From assembly GCA_903813345.2 (NCBI GenBank), contig CAIIXF020000006.1, positions 33,023,524 through 33,087,523 on the forward strand: DNA of 64,000 nt. Direction: 5' to 3'. Shown here piece after piece: positions 1 to 14,000 of this stretch. A program made the position numbers and the translations under genes. Each line of letters begins with the position of its first letter. The stretch's first letter is position 1. The DNA is from Owenia fusiformis (Eukaryota; Annelida; Polychaeta; Sabellida; Oweniidae). The notes below the pieces were generated by a model. That model ran no database searches, was not told the origin of the DNA, and saw nothing but the letters and a program-made list of their open reading frames with translations.

Positions 1-19
1 ATAAATTTCAATATTTTCA

Positions 20-1822
20 CACAAAATATTTTTTTACTGAAAAACTGCTCATTCGCAGAGAAAATGTACTAGCACATGCAATGACAATGTCAATCACGCT
101 TCTGTACGAAATTCGGCGGAAGTCTTTTATAATCTAATACGAAGTTACTAAAAAAGGCGCGAACGCCCTACACTCAAAATGATCGTTTTTCCATTATAAC
201 TTTTTAACGTTATTTAACGAAGGCTTCTAATTATTATCCAAGATAGTCTAAATACCGATTAAAATATTTCTTACTTCAAACAGATACGCCGTCTTTTATT
301 CAATTTTTTAAAAAATAATAAAAAATAACTCTTGTCAATGTTAGGGAGCAGTCAATGTTAGGGAGCAAAATGATTTTATCAGAATATTAAAAATGTAGCA
401 AATGGCCATTTAAAATATGTATGGCATTTATAAACTGAACAATTTTGTTTGTATGATTATTTGATACCCTTTGGGGAGGAAAGCGTTAAAATTGTAAGAA
501 AATCATTGAAAAGGTTATTTTGCATTTTTTATTTTCAGCTAAATCCTGTTTACGTTCGTTTTAGAAATATTTAGATGCGAACCATTCCTTCTTTATTCGT
601 TGACCTCTAACTGTAAATGAATGGATGTATCGTTATATACACTTTTTGATGATGTCATCAGTTCACAATCCTAAATTGTGGATGATAAATTATCTGAACT
701 GATATATAGGCTTGAGAAATCTCCGACATCCTTCAGTTCTATGATTTGATATTTTCCTAGTATTAAAGTAAGAGAGTTAGTCTCGCACTTATCTTTACGA
801 CCGGGTATCACCTGATAGCCAGGGCACGCCTTAAGCGTCGGACAGCTGGTCATTATCTGGTTACTTTTGATACTGACCAGTTGATTTTTTCACTAGGTAT
901 AGGAAAATAACATTGCAACTGGTCAGTAATGCCTTTTTGACCAGCAGCTCTGGAATCCTTAGGGCATACACTGCTGATAGCTGGCACAAACGCTATGAAG
1001 GGCTCATTGCGCAGTTACATGTATGATAGTAAATTTTTACACGTATACTTCAATTTGTCAATACTCAGACAATGCAGTATATAACCGATCTCTGTTATAT
1101 GTGTACCACTTGCTAATGATACTCTAAAGCCCGGTATACACCAATGGGACAAGTTGGGACCTCCATAGACTTAACATGGCGTGGGACCTAGTGGGACCTT
1201 TTGGGATTTTGCCCCATGAAGTCCGTGGGAATCAATGGGACTCCGTCGGATTTTGCCCCAACTTGCATATAATCTTGCCCCATCGAGTCCCATGAGGTCC
1301 ATTTTCTGAAGATAACAAAAATGCAAAACAATTTTTTTTATCGATTTTGTTAAATTTTGTTAAGGCAAGGGGTTTAAAATAATCATTCAAACAATATTGT
1401 TTAGTTTATAAATGCCATACATATTTTAAATGGCCATTTGCTACATTTTTATTAATATTCTGATAAAATCATTTTGCTCCCTAACATTGACTGCTCCCTA
1501 ACATTGACAAGAGTTATTTTTTATTATTTTTTAAAAAATTGAATAAAAGACGGCGTATCTGTTTGAAGTAAGAAATATTTTAATCGGTATTTAGACTATC
1601 TTGGATAATAATTAGAAGCCTTCGTTAAATTACGTTAAAAAGTTATAATGGAAAAATGATCATTTTGAGTGTAGGGCGTTCGCGCCTTTTTTAGTAACTT
1701 CGTATTAGATTATAAAAGACTTCCGCCGAATTTCGTACAGAAGCGTGATTGACATTGTCATTGCATGTGCTAGTACATTTTCTCTGCGAATGAGCAGTTT
1801 TTCAGTAAAAAAATATTTTGTG
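20..1822. mobile_element. Non-autonomous DNA element with ~450-bp terminal inverted repeats
   Basis: The first ~455 bases of the element (20 to about 475) reappear reverse-complemented, almost unchanged, at about 1362-1822. The outer tips read CACAAAATATTTTTTTACTG on the left and the exact reverse complement on the right. No convincing target-site duplication is visible beside the tips. The ~890-bp core has no credible transposase frame. It contains many GGGAC/GTCCC words between about 1138 and 1305. The element lies in the intron upstream of the first visible EPS8 exon. Family not recognised: a long-TIR or foldback-type MITE is the plain description. Confidence 0.85.
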
Positions 1823-2005
1823 ATGTTGCTGCTGTGGAAAATTATGTTAAAATTAGAAAACTCGAAAAAGGTTAATAAAAGCACTATTCTGATGATTCAT
1901 CTAAGTTAAGTTAATGTAACAATATTGGTGAGTGAAACTTCTGGCATGCAGCATGGTTGAATGCTCTCTTTGTAGATGTGTACATATTTTGTTAATTATT
2001 TTCAG

Positions 2006-2094
2006 ATGGCATCCTAACAATGAGAGCTAAAACCCTTCCAGTGCAAGACTTTGTAGACATCTTCCAGAAATTTAAATTATCTTTTAACCTGCTG
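2006..2094 (+). CDS. EPS8: EPS8 exon a (post-PTB region)
   Basis: Acceptor ttattttcag precedes the exon and donor gtaagt follows it. The exon starts with two bases completing a split codon, then encodes GILTMRAKTLPVQDFVDIFQ and a hydrophobic helix ending FNLL, and it ends in phase 0. This matches the EPS8 segment just after the PTB domain. It is the first exon recognisable in the window; no upstream exon is seen in 1-2005. Confidence 0.85.
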
Positions 2095-5000
2095 GTAAGT
2101 GGGAAAATGTTTTTTACAATCATGGAAAAGATATATAATTTCTAGTTCTTAAAATATTAATGATTGGATGGATACTGAACATGTAATTGAACTGGATATG
2201 TAAGTGATAGATATAGATAGAATATAACCTTGAAAATTAAATCTCTGTTCCTAAAGTTGATTAAAGGATCATCTCCATCATTTCAGGCTAGGTTAAAGGC
2301 ACACATTCACCAGCCAAATGCTCCAGAACTAATTCATTATCTATTCACACCATTAACGCTCATAATTGATGCTAGCAAAGATCGTGACGGAAGCCCAGTG
2401 CTAGCACAGAAAGTTATTTCTCCATTGCTCACCAGAGATGCCATAGAATTACTGGTTCATTGTCTCACTTCCAAAGAACAAGATTTGTGGATGTCTATGG
2501 GAGATTCTTGGACTATATCAAGGTAGATAGCTATTTGAGATGCACAGTAAAGCCTTGAATGTTTATGCCACTCTTAACTGAACTCACTTTGTGGTTTCCG
2601 TCATCATAAATGTGTACCCATAACCTGTGTCCCAGTTAAATTCACTTCAGACATGCCTAGCTGTTTTGTAACTAACAAGAGCTACGATTATTACATTTAT
2701 AAAATAGTCTGTCAGAGAGGTTTTAAATATCAACAGCAAAGTTGCCCTATTTGTCTCTAAGATATTAACTTCTAAATCTTATGTTACTAGAAACAATTGT
2801 CTTATATTTGTAGAGAGCAATGGAAGGCTTATGCTCCCCCCTACAACCCAAGATTCTATGATGGGTGGCAGCCCCACCCTTCCCTTCTTGAAGAGTTCAG
2901 TACAGGGGCAGGGATGGCTTCTGTCGTCATGGCACACCAGGACCAAATAAGGAGGCCAGATGAACGGCCAAGAGTAGGTTTCCCATTCGGTTGAATGTCA
3001 ATATGCATTGTTTAAAGGTAGTATCAGATCTACCTATTTTCTAAGAATGATTTCATGAAATCTAAAGATTTTTACAATGATGTATCAGTGCTCTATGAAT
3101 TTGATTACCACATTTATTATTTGTGAGAATTTAAACATTTTTCCCTATTACATGTATTTCACTTTGAATATTAAATAAATTCACCAATTTATAACATATT
3201 GCAGATCTCTTGGGATATATTATTTTTGAGATCATTGGAAATATATTGCTAGGTCATGATTATACATATTGCTTGCAATTCTGTCACGCCTATAGATCTG
3301 ATTCTGCCTTTGATATCTCAAAAATGTGATATTAATATATGTCAGTTATCTTTTGGCAATGCATCTAGTATGTTGGCCAATATGAAAAATCTGTTTCATG
3401 AAATCTGCATTATTTCCTCCTCTTTAGTTAAAGATTCTATACATATGATTAGGTAACAGACTACATAGGATTAAAGATGTCAGAAAATAAATTTTTACGG
3501 TCATTGAACAATGGAGTCTCCGTAAGATTGCTCAGAATCTTAAGTGTCTTATTACATGTAATGGGAAACATTAACCTTTATACCTTCTTTTGTAGGATGA
3601 TTATGATCGGCAATACCAGAGGTAAAATATAGAATACAAAAGACCTTAAGATTGCCCGGAAAACCCCAACCTCATTTTTCCTTTTGTGATCTTTGTTCCC
3701 TTTCCGTGCATTATGCAGGCCTCTAGTATTTACAGAAATAATTTTAAAACATTTAAACACCATTTAGAAAAATTATATTGTTTTATTTATTCTGAATCCA
3801 GCATCTACATATATAAATATTTAATAGAATAATATCATATAATAAACGTAATTATTTGTGAAATTATTTTTTCTTTGGGCGTTCTGATCAATTTTTAAAA
3901 AAAGTTAATGCAGACTTACTTTAGATTATTTCTGGATATGATATTGTGTTTTTGGAAGTAACCTGTCAGGGATATTCTAACTTTACAATATGATAATGAA
4001 AGGGAAATTTTTCAGGGATCGAGAACAAGATATAAGAGAAAAGGAGCTTAGAGATCGAGACCTTAGAGATCGAGAGCTTAGAGACCGGGAGCTTAGAGAA
4101 AGGGAGATGAGGGAGCGAGAACAGAGGGAGCGAGATGAACTTGACCGAGAAAGGAGGGAACGTGAACAACTTGAGAGGGAGCGCCGGGATCGTGAACTGA
4201 GAGAAAGAGAAATGGAAAAACAAAGAGAAAGAGAAAGAATAGACAAAGAAAGAGAACAACGATATGGTAAACCCAACTTTGAGGATACACAGAGGAGATT
4301 CCTCGAGAGTTTACTGAGAAGTGGTGCCATGTAAGTTGGAATTCAATTAGGAAAAGCATAGAAGATATAAAATTTGTTCAGAAAATCAATCTAAGGCTCA
4401 GTCACATTTGCTCTTAGGCAACTGTACAGTGGCCATAGTTTAACAAAATCTACATCGTACTGCAATATTCCTATATTTTATGCTGCATATTTCTCTCGAT
4501 CCTTGGGAAGGTACAGCCAGTGTACAGTTGCCGTTGATCATATGTGAGGCTTCACTCGGGTCCATCAATCTTTACCCCATTGTAAAGATATGTTCATGAC
4601 ATATTTATTATCATGTAATACCAATCATCTACTTAACGCATCCTCCTAAGCAGGTGTCCAGAATCCCTACCTCCTTCTTCCCCCTGCTATAACCAATTTG
4701 GAAGCGCCCGATTTAACTGAACCACGTGATCTTATTATGCGCAATGACTTATACATGATTTTTGTCGCAGTGTTGCAGCAGCCAATCAGATTGCGAGTCT
4801 TAATCGGGGAAATGCTAACTGTTTATCGCAGGGGGTAAAAAGAAAGAATATATTCTGGATTTTGAAGCCCTGTGATCCGAGGATGTCTTAACGCTGTGGA
4901 ACTAAAACAGTGGTGGCCACCAATGATGCAATCATTCTATCTCACATGTTATAATGACAAATTATATGCCATTTAAAGGGTTGCATATACCTTACCATAT

Positions 5001-8000
5001 GGATACAGTGTACATCATGGCGGCTCGAGGCAAATCTAATGGATCAGTCTATTTTTAAGATATTAGGGGAGTTAGGGAAATTCCATTTTATTGAAATCGT
5101 CTTCCTGAAGATAAAACTATCCATCGAAAAGTTTACAATCTGTAAATATTGGGTGGTTAAGAGGGTGAATTATCCTGAAATGTTCAATAGATTTTACCAA
5201 CAGGAGACAATACTACTGCCTGAAATGTTTAACTGAACCACGTGATCTTATTATGCGCAATGACTTATACATGATTTTTGTCGCAGTGTTGCAGCAGCCA
5301 ATCAGATTGCGAGTCTTAATCGGGGAAATGCTAACTGTTTATCGCAGGGGGTAAAAAGAAAGAATATATTCTGGATTTTGAAGCCCTGTGATCCGAGGAT
5401 GTCTTAACGCTGTGGAACTAAAACAGTGGTGGCCACCAATGATGCAATCATTCTATCTCACATGTTATAATGACAAATTATATGCCATTTAAAGGGTTGC
5501 ATATACCTTACCATATGGATACAGTGTACATCATGGCGGCTCGAGGCAAATCTAATGGATCAGTCTATTTTTAAGATATTAGGGGAGTTAGGGAAATTCC
5601 ATTTTATTGAAATCGTCTTCCTGAAGATAAAACTATCCATCGAAAAGTTTACAATCTGTAAATATTGGGTGGTTAAGAGGGTGAATTATCCTGAAATGTT
5701 CAATAGATTTTACCAACAGGAGACAATACTACTGCCTGAAATGTTCAATAGATTTTACCAACAGGAGACAACACTACTGCCTGAAATGTTCAGTAGATTT
5801 TACCAACAGGAGACAACACTACTGCCTGAAATGTTCAATAGATTTTACCAACAGGAGACAACACTACTGCCTGAAATGTTCAGTAGATTTTACCAACAGG
5901 AGACAATACTACTGCCTGAAATGTTCAGCAGATTTTACCAACAGGAGACAATGCTACTGCCTGAAATGTTCAGTAGATTTTACCAACAGGAGACAATACT
6001 ACTGCCTGAAATGTTCAGTAGATTTTACCAACAGGAGACAATACTACTGCCTGAAATGTTCAGTAGATTTTACCAACAGGAGACAATACTACTGCCTGAA
6101 ATGTTCAGTAGATTTTACCAACAGGAGACAATACTACTGCCTGAAATGTTCAATAGATTTTACCAACAGGAGACAATACTACTGCCTGAAATGTTCAATA
6201 GATTTTACCAACAGGAGACAATACTACTGCCTGAAATGTTCAATAGATTTTACCAACAGGAGACAATACTACTGCCTGAAATGTTCAATAGATTTTACCA
6301 ACAGGAGACAATACTACTGCCTGAAATGTTCAATAGATTTTACCAACAGGAGACAATACTACTGCCTGAAATGTTCAGCAGATTTTACCAACAGGAGACA
6401 ATACTACTGCCTGAAATGTTCAGTAGATTTTACCAACAGGAGACAATACTACTGCCTGAAATGTTCAGTAGATTTTACCAACAGGAGACAATACTACTGC
6501 CTGAAATGTTCAGTAGATTTTACCAACAGGAGACAATACTACTGCCTGAAATGTTCAGTAGATTTTACCAACAGGAGACAATACTACTGCCTGAAATGTT
6601 CAATAGATTTTACCAACAGGAGACAATACTACTGCCTGAAATGTTCAATAGATTTTACCAACAGGAGACAATACTACTGCCTGAAATGTTCAATAGATTT
6701 TACCAACAGGAGACAATACTACTGCCTGAAATGTTCAGTAGATTTTACCAACAGGAGACAATACTACTGCCTGAAATGTTCAATAGATTTTACCAACAGG
6801 AGACAATACTACTGCCTAAAATGTTCAGCAGATTTTACCAACAGGAGACAATACTACTGCCTGAAATGTTCAGTAGATTTTACCAACAGGAGACAATACT
6901 ACTGCCTGAAATGTTCAATAGATTTTACCAACAGGAGACAATACTACTGCCTGAAATGTTCAATAGATTTTACCAACAAGAGCCAACACTACTGCCTGAA
7001 ATGTTCAGTATAATGAGTGATTTTATAACTGTCTTCATAAAATCTACTACTCAGGGATCCCCTTTGGAACCATTGTAATTAAAGATTTGGTTGTAAGTCA
7101 TTGTTAATTAAAAAGTAGACACTTGTTTTCTGGAAATCATACCTAGTGCAATTGTACCAAAACGAACAACAGGGAGTTGTTGATTTTCTAGTTATTAATG
7201 GTTTGTATTGTTTCTTTCAGGGCTTGTGAAGTAACTCATGACAGGGTTGGCAAAAATGAAAAAGAGCTTACTGTGCAAAAGGGTGAGATCATTGAGGTAC
7301 GTTTTTATCATACCTAAAAAAGGTACAATATTTTTGTCAGCTTGGCGGGCAAGCAAGCGTCATCTTACTTTTCTTGTCATCACGATTTCAGGAAACCCAC
7401 TGCATGGATTTACTTCAAATTTTACACATGTTCCATGGTAAGAAGTTCTTAAGTTGATTAACTTTTCAGTGACCATCTTGTATTCTGGCGGCCATCTTGG
7501 AAGTTTTTAGATAAATCTTTTCATCACGATTCCAGGAAAACCACTGAACAGATTTGCTTCAAATTTTTACACATGTTACATTACCTACATGGTAAGAAGT
7601 TCTAGAACTTTTCGGCAGCCATCTTGCATTCTGGCGGTCATTTTGAAAGTTTTTATTAGATACATCTTGTCATCGCGATTCCATGAAATCCGCTTTGCGG
7701 GTTTACTTCATATTTCTACACATGTTACATGGAAAGAAGTTCTACATCTGATAAACTTTTCAGTGGCCATCTTGTTTTCTGGGTCAACAAGCCCAAACTG
7801 CTATGTTTTAGGTACGATATTGTTCACCCTGTGCCTTGTTATTGCTTATTATGAGGTCTACTTAGTTCTATCATAAAATGGACAAAATCAGGAGTGATTC
7901 AATAAAATATGTTTTGCGTTGTATTTGGTTCTCCATGGAGTGCCTGTTTGTCTGAATGACATCTTCATATGTTCTTTCAGGTTATGGACAATTCTAGAAA

Positions 8001-11000
8001 TTGGTGGAAGTTAAGAAATGCCAATGGTGACATGGGTCATGCACCCTACACCATACTGAAGGAATACCAGCAGACTGGTTCAGCACCAGGCCCCCCAAGA
8101 GACTCTTACGACAGGCGTGACCCTTATGATGATAGAGTAGGCCGATATTAATAATAATGTCACCAACAGCATGGAGTGGGCTGCTGCTGCTGCCATCTAT
8201 AGTTAAATCTGCTGAGCCACCCTTCATTTGCTTTTACCGGCCACATTGCCAAAATTTTGAATATAGCACATCACTCAGCTTATCAAATTAAATTTTATCA
8301 TTGTGTGTTATGAGGAATATGTGAAAGATTGCCATGTAATATGTGATACAATTCAGATCATTCATTTTGAGTGAGAGGGGATTTTATGAGGCATTAGACG
8401 AAATGGTAGTAGCCAAGTGAAAATCCTTACTACCTTGATTAAAAATGCTTTTGGCAATATGTTATACCTAGCAATACCTTAACCAATTAGTGCCTCCCTT
8501 AAAGTATACTATTATTCCACCAAACTTGTTTGGGAAAGAAACAAAGAAGCTGCTTGAAAAGAAATTTTCAGTAGTTCCAAATGTCCTGATTTTTAGTGAG
8601 AATTTTAAATCATTGATAATCCAAAAATCAGTTGTTAGATTTGGTTCAAAAGGTTTTGATAAATTACGGGTATGAACCTTGGTCTTGAAGGTTTTTCATC
8701 TGGCTGTTTTTCATAACAATTTGGCTAGAATTTGAAGGCATCTTCATCAATTTTGAATATTCACAATAGCAATGTTTAAAAGTCAACCCTCTTGAGCAAG
8801 AGAAAACTTTCAAAGTTAAAAAATGGTCCTCATGTTCTGTAAAAAACTAAAGTTGAATAATTCATTTAAATGAAATGGCTGATCAAATCAAAATTAATAA
8901 AAAATTGTTGAAAAGACATTCTACTGTATAACATGTCAGATAAACTGTTATATTATTAAATCTTTTTGCCAAAAAGCACTTAAGAATCTGATTATTCCCA
9001 ACATAAAAATTTGCAATGAACAAGTGATTTGATTAAATGTTTTGGTCTGTGGAATTTGACATTGAAATGCTGTTTTTTTCTAGTTGTATGGTTTAGTTAT
9101 TTTCTTGCAATTCTCACATTTAATACTGCTATGTATTTATACAATTTATTTATAATTGAAGACCTTTCAGCTAGAAAGGGTTGAAGGAAAGCTTATTTAG
9201 TCTATATGTTAAGTATTTGTGATCTTCCTTTATCAGTGTTGCACTTAACTTTTAATTTACTCAATGATTCAGTTTTCAACTCTGGGATTCCAACAAGTAA
9301 TCAAACAAGTTGTCCGAGACATCTATATGGTAGTTGCATATTGTCACCTTTTCTCTAATGAACTTGGCTGTCGATCCACATTGTGACAAAAAACTTTCAA
9401 GTCTTGTCACAAATTGCGACGAAAAATGCCTTGGAGAATTAATAATTTTTTAATTATTTATTAAGTTGCTTGTTGGCAGTTTTATCACCAAATCATGTGA
9501 ATGATATGCTTATTCTGCCAAAATCCTCGCCACAGAGCTTAAAATACACATTTTGTCGCAATTATGTACTATTTTGTCATATCTGTATTTAATAGAAACA
9601 GTATTTAAATATGTAACGCTGAATGTCAATCACAATTGCAATTAACTATTAAAAATAGCTCCAAATTTTATGTTTTTACAGTAGAAAATATGTTTACTTC
9701 AACTTTGATCAAATTCCAACAATGTATAATAACAAAATAGTACACATTTGACAATTTGTCAATATTGTAAATATTCTTTTGTTGCCAAGCATGTATATAT
9801 TTTTTTAAATCCCTTTCTAGTTAACATTTATAAATAAAATATCCAGTCATTTATGTTTAAAATTGTTATTTCCAATAATTCCATTGACTTATAGTAGTAG
9901 AATAAACATGTCATTCACAAGATTTCCTCACTCAGTTACATGCACATTTATTGAATTAATTATTAACTGATGCATTTCATAGCATCTTTTTGAACATATG
10001 TATGATTGCCATGCCATTTATTTTCTAATATTTTCTGTGTTTTTTCTAGCTCAACCAGAGTCAGAATCAACATCGTTATGAAAATCATCCATCTGATCGT
10101 AATGATCGTAACGATCACAATGCCCCTTATAGTTCAAATCGTCCAACTAGTGGCGATTATAATGACTATCTCCCTGAGCCTACCCCTCCCCCACCTGCTC
10201 CTCTCTCGCCAACTAGACTTGATAGTGAGGTTGAGAAACGCCGAGGAAAGAAAGGTGAATTTCGTTATTTTTAGTAATATCTGACTGAGTATCCATATTC
10301 AGGAGTTTGTAGCATAATATCTGATGACTGTCATGGACTTTTGACTCAATCATTTTGGCAAAATGACATACATGTATTTGAAGTTAATGTGGGAGCTTAT
10401 ATTACATATGTATAACATACGGTGTATCTTGCTTTCATGTTGGATGTAATGTTTTTACAAAGAATTCAATAATACTGCAGTTTGAAATAGATACTATTTT
10501 GTATATAAATTGAATAGACCTCATTGCAGGAAATATAACTGTTGATTGTCACTTTGGTCAACCATCAGGTCAAATAATTTCATAATGTTAGTAGCATAGC
10601 TATTATATCATACATATATTATGCTATTATATCATACATATATTATGCTAAACTGACAAATGATTAACACAGAAGTGTGCCTAACTTAATATTTATTATA
10701 TTTTAATAGAAAGTTATATTGTACATATACGTATAATAACTTCAAATTACTAGCAAGTAATTATGCAACTCAATCTACTTTTCTGTTTCCCCGAAATTGT
10801 TAGAAGGTTCTCTGCTAGAGGCCTTATGTCAGAAAGGGTCAGAAATGCTGCAAATTTATTGAGTGCAATCAAAACAATCCAAATCCACAATCCTAATTCA
10901 AATTGAATCTTCTTGATATTCTATATCCTTTTAAAGGGTGACGCATATCGTTTAGCAAATCGAACGCTCGTTTCTGGTGTTGCTCACCGTTTAGTACAAA

Positions 11001-14000
11001 AGGCCCGATCCCGGAATAATACTCAAGGGTTCACAGGTTTGAGGTCGTTGTGTCAACACCTCTAACTGTTATATAGCATAAGTATATTATAGATCGTCAC
11101 ACATTTATAAAAGGGTGATTTTTATTTTGACAAATCAATTCCACATTTATGGGCGAAGTTTCAGGATCATCTATTTATGTATAATAAGGAAAAATTGGCA
11201 TCTAAATTTCCCCATAACGTAATAGCACACAGCTTGGCATATGAAATATCCTAACAAAGCAAGACAAACCGGTTTCTAATGCAAGGATTTATATTGGCTG
11301 TTGTACATGTATTCTTTGAACGCAATCACTCTTTGGATAACGTTTTCAAAATCATTATAAACAGATTACTTTATCTCAAAGACAATTTCAATAAACTGGA
11401 TTTTACAGAACTCCCCTTATTTCTTAAAAATGGACTGATCCAGTTGATTCGCCTAGAGCCGCCATATTGTTTTTATACGGGATGCTAATCGGAACCCTTT
11501 AAACATGAAAATATTCAGTTTGAAACTTTATTATTTCATCCAATGAAGGCTTAAAGAGAAGCCAGCTGTTCTTTTATCCATTTGTTCGTTTTCTTGTAAA
11601 TTTAGTTTTCCCTAAAAATTACAAGATACATGGCTTTTTGGTGAAAATTGGGTCAACTTAATTTTTACATCCAACACATGCAGATTATTGCAGTCAATAT
11701 AATGTCCATTTCTGTACCAATCCTGTAAAATGCGTTGGAGGGGATTGTACAATTGAAAATTCAACAAATCTGTAAGATTTATTTTTTCATGAGAAAGTTT
11801 ACAAATAAATCTCTTAATGAATGAGCTTTATTATTACCATTGAGTTTAAAGTTGAAGTAACAGATCATTAAACAGATTTTTAGTGTCAGAATTACATACA
11901 GCACCTTTCAAAAAACAAGAAATGTCACTCCTACTGCAGTATCTGTCTCAATCTGTTGAGAACGTATCAACTTGATGAAAACTTAATTCCATTCACAATG
12001 AAGTTCATTGTTAAGCTTTAATTGGATGTTGAATGTGACCTCAAATGCTTCTGTATCACTGCTACCCACCTAATTACACAGACGTATCGTTGGTGTATCA
12101 TGGCGGAACTTCCTCCGGGACTAGGTTTCGGTAAGATTTTTTTATTTCCCGATTTACACCTACTTATAAGTCACGTTGTGGATAATAATTTGGCTCGAAG
12201 TTAAGGAAGATAATCTAGTTTGAGAATGTGTCGATGGTTTTAGGTTTTATATGTTAACAAAGACACAATTCACATATTTAGTCCCTCGCTTTTCTTACAC
12301 TGACGAACGACCAATACCAGTGTAATATTGGCAATATAAATGCCGATCGTCAGTGTAAGAAAAGCGAGGGACTAAATACGTGAATTGTGTCTTTGTTAAC
12401 ATATAAAACCTAAAACCATCGACACATTCTCAAACTAGACTATCTTCCTTAACTTCGAGCCAAATTATTATCCACAACGTGACTTATAGGTAGGTGTAAA
12501 TCGGGAAATAAAAAAATCTTACCGAAACCTAGTCCCGGAGGAAGTTCCGCCATGATACACCGACGATACGTCTGTGTAATTAGGTGGGTAGCAGTGTGTA
12601 TGGATGAACAAGATACTTTAAAGTGTAAAAATGAATATAATGTATTATTTATATCATTACTATGATTAATACAATATAGTACTAATCACACATGGAATAA
12701 ATTAGTTTTAGTTGTTAAGGCAAGATCAACTTAAAGAAGAATCAGTATCTTCTATATATATAGTTTATTTTAGTTTATTCCTATTATATTCAGAGTAAAT
12801 AACCTCTATATATTTACCACTACATACACATAAATGTATAGTTATTTAGCTTTAAATATTCTATATATGCAAGATGCATCAATATGTTATATTGCTATTA
12901 TTATCCCACCAAGGAGGGATATAGAGAAACTGTCCATTCATTCATCCTTCCCTTCGTTCGGTCATTTGTTTATATTTCTAAAGGATAATTCAAATAATGG
13001 TTAATAGATGGTACACATTTTATGAGCTCATAATTGACAGCAAAGGACTTCTGCTTGGCTGCTCATTTCAAAATGGCCAATTTTTGAGATCTCAAACACC
13101 AGTAGATGGATTTGGTTCAAATTCTAGATGCTTAGGCCTTAAGGATGTTAGACCTCTGCTGAAGAAAACAATTTCAAGATGGCCACTGAATTCAAAATGG
13201 TTACCATTTTGTCATGAAAAAATGTGATTTTTAGAAGGGATTTTCAAAAATGGCTACTCGATTCGAAAAGGAATTCCTAATATGGTGTCCGGTTACATCA
13301 TGAGACCCACTTTGCCAAAAGGCCCATTTATTTCTTTGTGAAATATTTTTAAGAATAACAATGAATTTAAAAAGTATGTTTGGTTTGATGGGATTTGCCA
13401 CTCCGGGGAGTTGCTGTTTTTTCTAGTTAACTATTTTATTGTTATAACTATATATAATATATATACAGTATGTATAATGTAGGCATTGGCACTTGGCTGC
13501 AAATGATTTTTATTAACTCTAGGTTTCCTATTTAAAGTCATTTGTACACATTTGTGATATAAGGGAATTTATACCATTAACTTGTGATTTAAGTTGAATT
13601 GTTAAATGTTATACAATAATGACTTTAGCAGGAGCATGGTTTATTTTCAAATGAGTGTGAATAGTTTCAAGTAAATCATTTTCTACCTGTGCATCTATGA
13701 CAAGAATGTTTTCAACGTACATGTACAAATTGGTTGCTAAATTGTTCATACAATTGTAATTGCAATCAATGAGCATTCGTTTTGATATATAATTTACTTG
13801 GTGCTCTATCAAAGCAAATGCTTCAAAATCAATCAACTTTTACATGGTTTCTCTTGACTGCCTATGTGCATTAGTTACAGCATAAGAAATTCTTTGTTAC
13901 CTTTATAATGCATTGTTATCTATTGACTTTTATATTCCAGTCCATTTTTATATGAACATATTTTGGTTTGTCTGTAATGTATGACGTTTAGTCTACCCAC

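Noticed and set aside
3983-4359. Ser/Leu-rich minus-strand frames opposite the EPS8 Arg/Glu exon
   Set aside because: Shadows of the GAGA-rich coding strand; no independent signal.
5555-7078. 507-codon open frame as a real protein-coding gene
   Set aside because: It is a translation of a 45-bp tandem repeat in an EPS8 intron; openness follows from the period being a multiple of three. Kept as a repeat and as a finding only.
13100-13130. SINE with tRNA-type B box (GGTTCAAATTC)
   Set aside because: The word recurs in modules of the ATCCCA elements without an A box at the right distance or a tail; not a SINE on this evidence.
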